The notes under the pieces: generated by a model | Seen by the model: only the letters and a program-made list of their open reading frames with translations | Told to the model about the DNA's origin: nothing | Database searches by the model: none | Part shown: in pieces, positions 4,622-5,708 of the stretch | How the letters are laid out: each line of letters starts with the position of its first letter | How positions within the stretch are numbered: position 1 is the first letter of the stretch | NCBI GenBank assembly: GCA_036557185.1 | Contig: DATBHZ010000046.1 | Span: forward strand, 1-5,708 | Length of the DNA: 5,708 bases | Direction of reading: 5' to 3' | Origin: DATBHZ01 sp036557185 | Lineage (GTDB): Bacteria; Actinomycetota; Acidimicrobiia; IMCC26256; JAENVU01 | Made by a program: the position numbers and the translations under genes

Positions 4622-5708
4622 CCGACGGGGAAGCCGTAGAGCTGCGCGCAGTTGGTCGCGGTGATCTTGCGGACGTCCTCTGCGGGCAACGCACCGAGCG
4701 TGGTGTCGATGGCGTGGCGGGAGTTCGGGAACGTGCTGTCGGTGTGGGGATAGTCCGACGCCCACATGCACGAGTCCGCGCCGACCAGGGGGATGAACCG
4801 CTCGGCGAGCGGTTCGTGCTCGAAGGTCAGGATGACTTGGCGGCGCACGAGCTCGCTGGGCGGCACGCTCGGCGCGTAGTCGAGCTGCTCGCGCAGCTCG
4901 TGCCACTCGCCGTCCATGCGAGTGAGGAAGTACGCCGGCCAGCCAACACCCGACTCGGCGAGCACCAGGCGCAGCCCCGGATGACGTTCCAACGCTCCCG
5001 AGAACACCATCGTGGCAAGCGGCTCGTCGAGCTGCATCGGGAGCAGCGTCGCGAACGCCGCCGACTGCCACTTGCCGACCTGGTAGCTCAGCCTCGGCGA
5101 GATGCCTCCGTTGATGTGGAAGCTGATCGGGAGCCCGGTGGCCGCGGCCGACGCCCAGAGGCGGTCCCACGCGGGATCGCCGAGATCGATGCTGAACGCG
5201 TCCACGATCGCGCCGCGGTGCCCGATCGACGCGCATCGCTCGAGCTCGGTCGCGGCGGCCTCCGGCGAGTGGAACGGCAAGAACGCGAGCGCGCACAGAC
5301 GATGCGGTGCGGCGGCGTTGAAGTCCTCCGCCGCCCAGTCGTTCCACGCGGCGAACGACGCTTCCTGCAGCTCGGGCTCAGCGATCGGGAACCCGAGCGA
5401 GAGGGGTCCGTACACCACGGATGCGGCGAGACCGTCGCGGTCCATGTCCTCGAGGCGGAGGTGGGGCGTCCCCGCGCGGTAGCCGTCGTCCTCGATGCCG
5501 GCGCGGCCGATCGCGCTCAGCTTTCGGACGAGCTCCTTGTTCTTCGGCATGCCGCTGCGTCCGATGACACGGCCCTCGCACACCCATTGGCGGCCCTTGC
5601 CCTCGTCGATGACCCGCGGCCCGCGCCCGGCCAGCCTGCGAGGCAGCCGCGACTCCCACACGGTGGGCGGCACCGCGGAGAGGTCGAGGTGGTCGTCACA
5701 GGAGTAGA
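4618..5708 (-). CDS. Amidohydrolase-2 / ACMSD-like metal-dependent hydrolase (5' end beyond window)
   Basis: A TIM-barrel metal enzyme of the COG2159/amidohydrolase-2 family, which includes ACMSD-type decarboxylases and hydrolases acting on ring-cleavage or aromatic-acid intermediates. About 362 residues are visible, counting the first complete codon (5704-5706) as residue 1. Near the N-terminus is D4-D-H-L-D-L9, the family's metal-binding D-D-H segment, followed by V-W-E-S-R-L-P (about 16-22) and G-P-R-V. Further on are S-F-H197-I-N-G-G, L-A-E251-S-G-V-G-W, F-E-H-E-P, and W-A-S-D318-Y-P-H, where His197 and Asp318 are the expected later metal ligands. The C-terminus T-N-C-A-Q-L-Y-G-F is typical. 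The frame stays open to the right edge, and only a handful of residues should be missing. An internal GTG at 5673 would remove the metal motif and is not the start. The gene is the first visible one of a minus-strand unit and overlaps the VOC gene by 4 bases. Whether it hydrolyses or decarboxylates cannot be told. Confidence 0.9.
   Translation of the reverse strand, partial: YSCDDHLDLSAVPPTVWESRLPRRLAGRGPRVIDEGKGRQWVCEGRVIGRSGMPKNKELVRKLSAIGRAGIEDDGYRAGTPHLRLEDMDRDGLAASVVYGPLSLGFPIAEPELQEASFAAWNDWAAEDFNAAAPHRLCALAFLPFHSPEAAATELERCASIGHRGAIVDAFSIDLGDPAWDRLWASAAATGLPISFHINGGISPRLSYQVGKWQSAAFATLLPMQLDEPLATMVFSGALERHPGLRLVLAESGVGWPAYFLTRMDGEWHELREQLDYAPSVPPSELVRRQVILTFEHEPLAERFIPLVGADSCMWASDYPHTDSTFPNSRHAIDTTLGALPAEDVRKITATNCAQLYGFPVG

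Noticed and set aside
1..5708. CRISPR arrays, tRNA/rRNA genes, insertion sequences, phage or defence genes, long direct repeats
   Set aside because: None was seen on reading both strands; nearly all bases belong to the six enzyme genes.

Overview
The window is GC-rich, with coding sequences dominated by G/C third positions and with ATG and GTG starts. Together with the gene families present, this suggests an actinobacterium, possibly an uncultivated soil, aquatic or marine lineage. That is an inference from composition and gene style; nothing here fixes the taxon (no rRNA or tRNA is present). Essentially the whole window is coding and reads as part of a catabolic or oxidative-metabolism gene cluster.

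Layout. (1) Positions 1-251, minus strand: the first 83 residues of a cytochrome P450, cut by the left edge. (2) Positions 252-318: a 67-base divergent intergenic region, the only sizeable non-coding stretch. It holds both ribosome binding sites, a weak sigma70-like promoter candidate and a 13-bp palindrome. (3) Positions 319-3377, plus strand: a two-gene unit made of a classical short-chain dehydrogenase (SDR) and a molybdenum-hydroxylase large subunit of the xanthine dehydrogenase/CoxL superfamily, overlapping by 4 bases. (4) Positions 3381-5708, minus strand: a three-gene unit transcribed in the order amidohydrolase-2 (5' end beyond the right edge), VOC/glyoxalase-fold protein, second SDR. 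Both junctions are 4-base overlaps. The plus and minus units converge with only 3 bases between their stop codons, and a 7-bp stem lies at the end of the molybdenum-hydroxylase gene.

How the genes may work together (inference): a P450 hydroxylates an unactivated substrate, SDRs oxidise the alcohols, the molybdenum enzyme oxidises an aldehyde or hydroxylates a heteroaromatic ring, and the amidohydrolase and VOC protein carry out hydrolytic, decarboxylating, isomerising or ring-cleaving steps. No substrate can be named from the sequence.

The strongest oddities are in the molybdenum subunit. Its FAD and 2Fe-2S partner subunits are not next to it, and two motifs that are usually conserved are altered. 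I see no phage, transposon, CRISPR or defence genes and no clear new system. The window is best described as an uncharacterised degradative locus.
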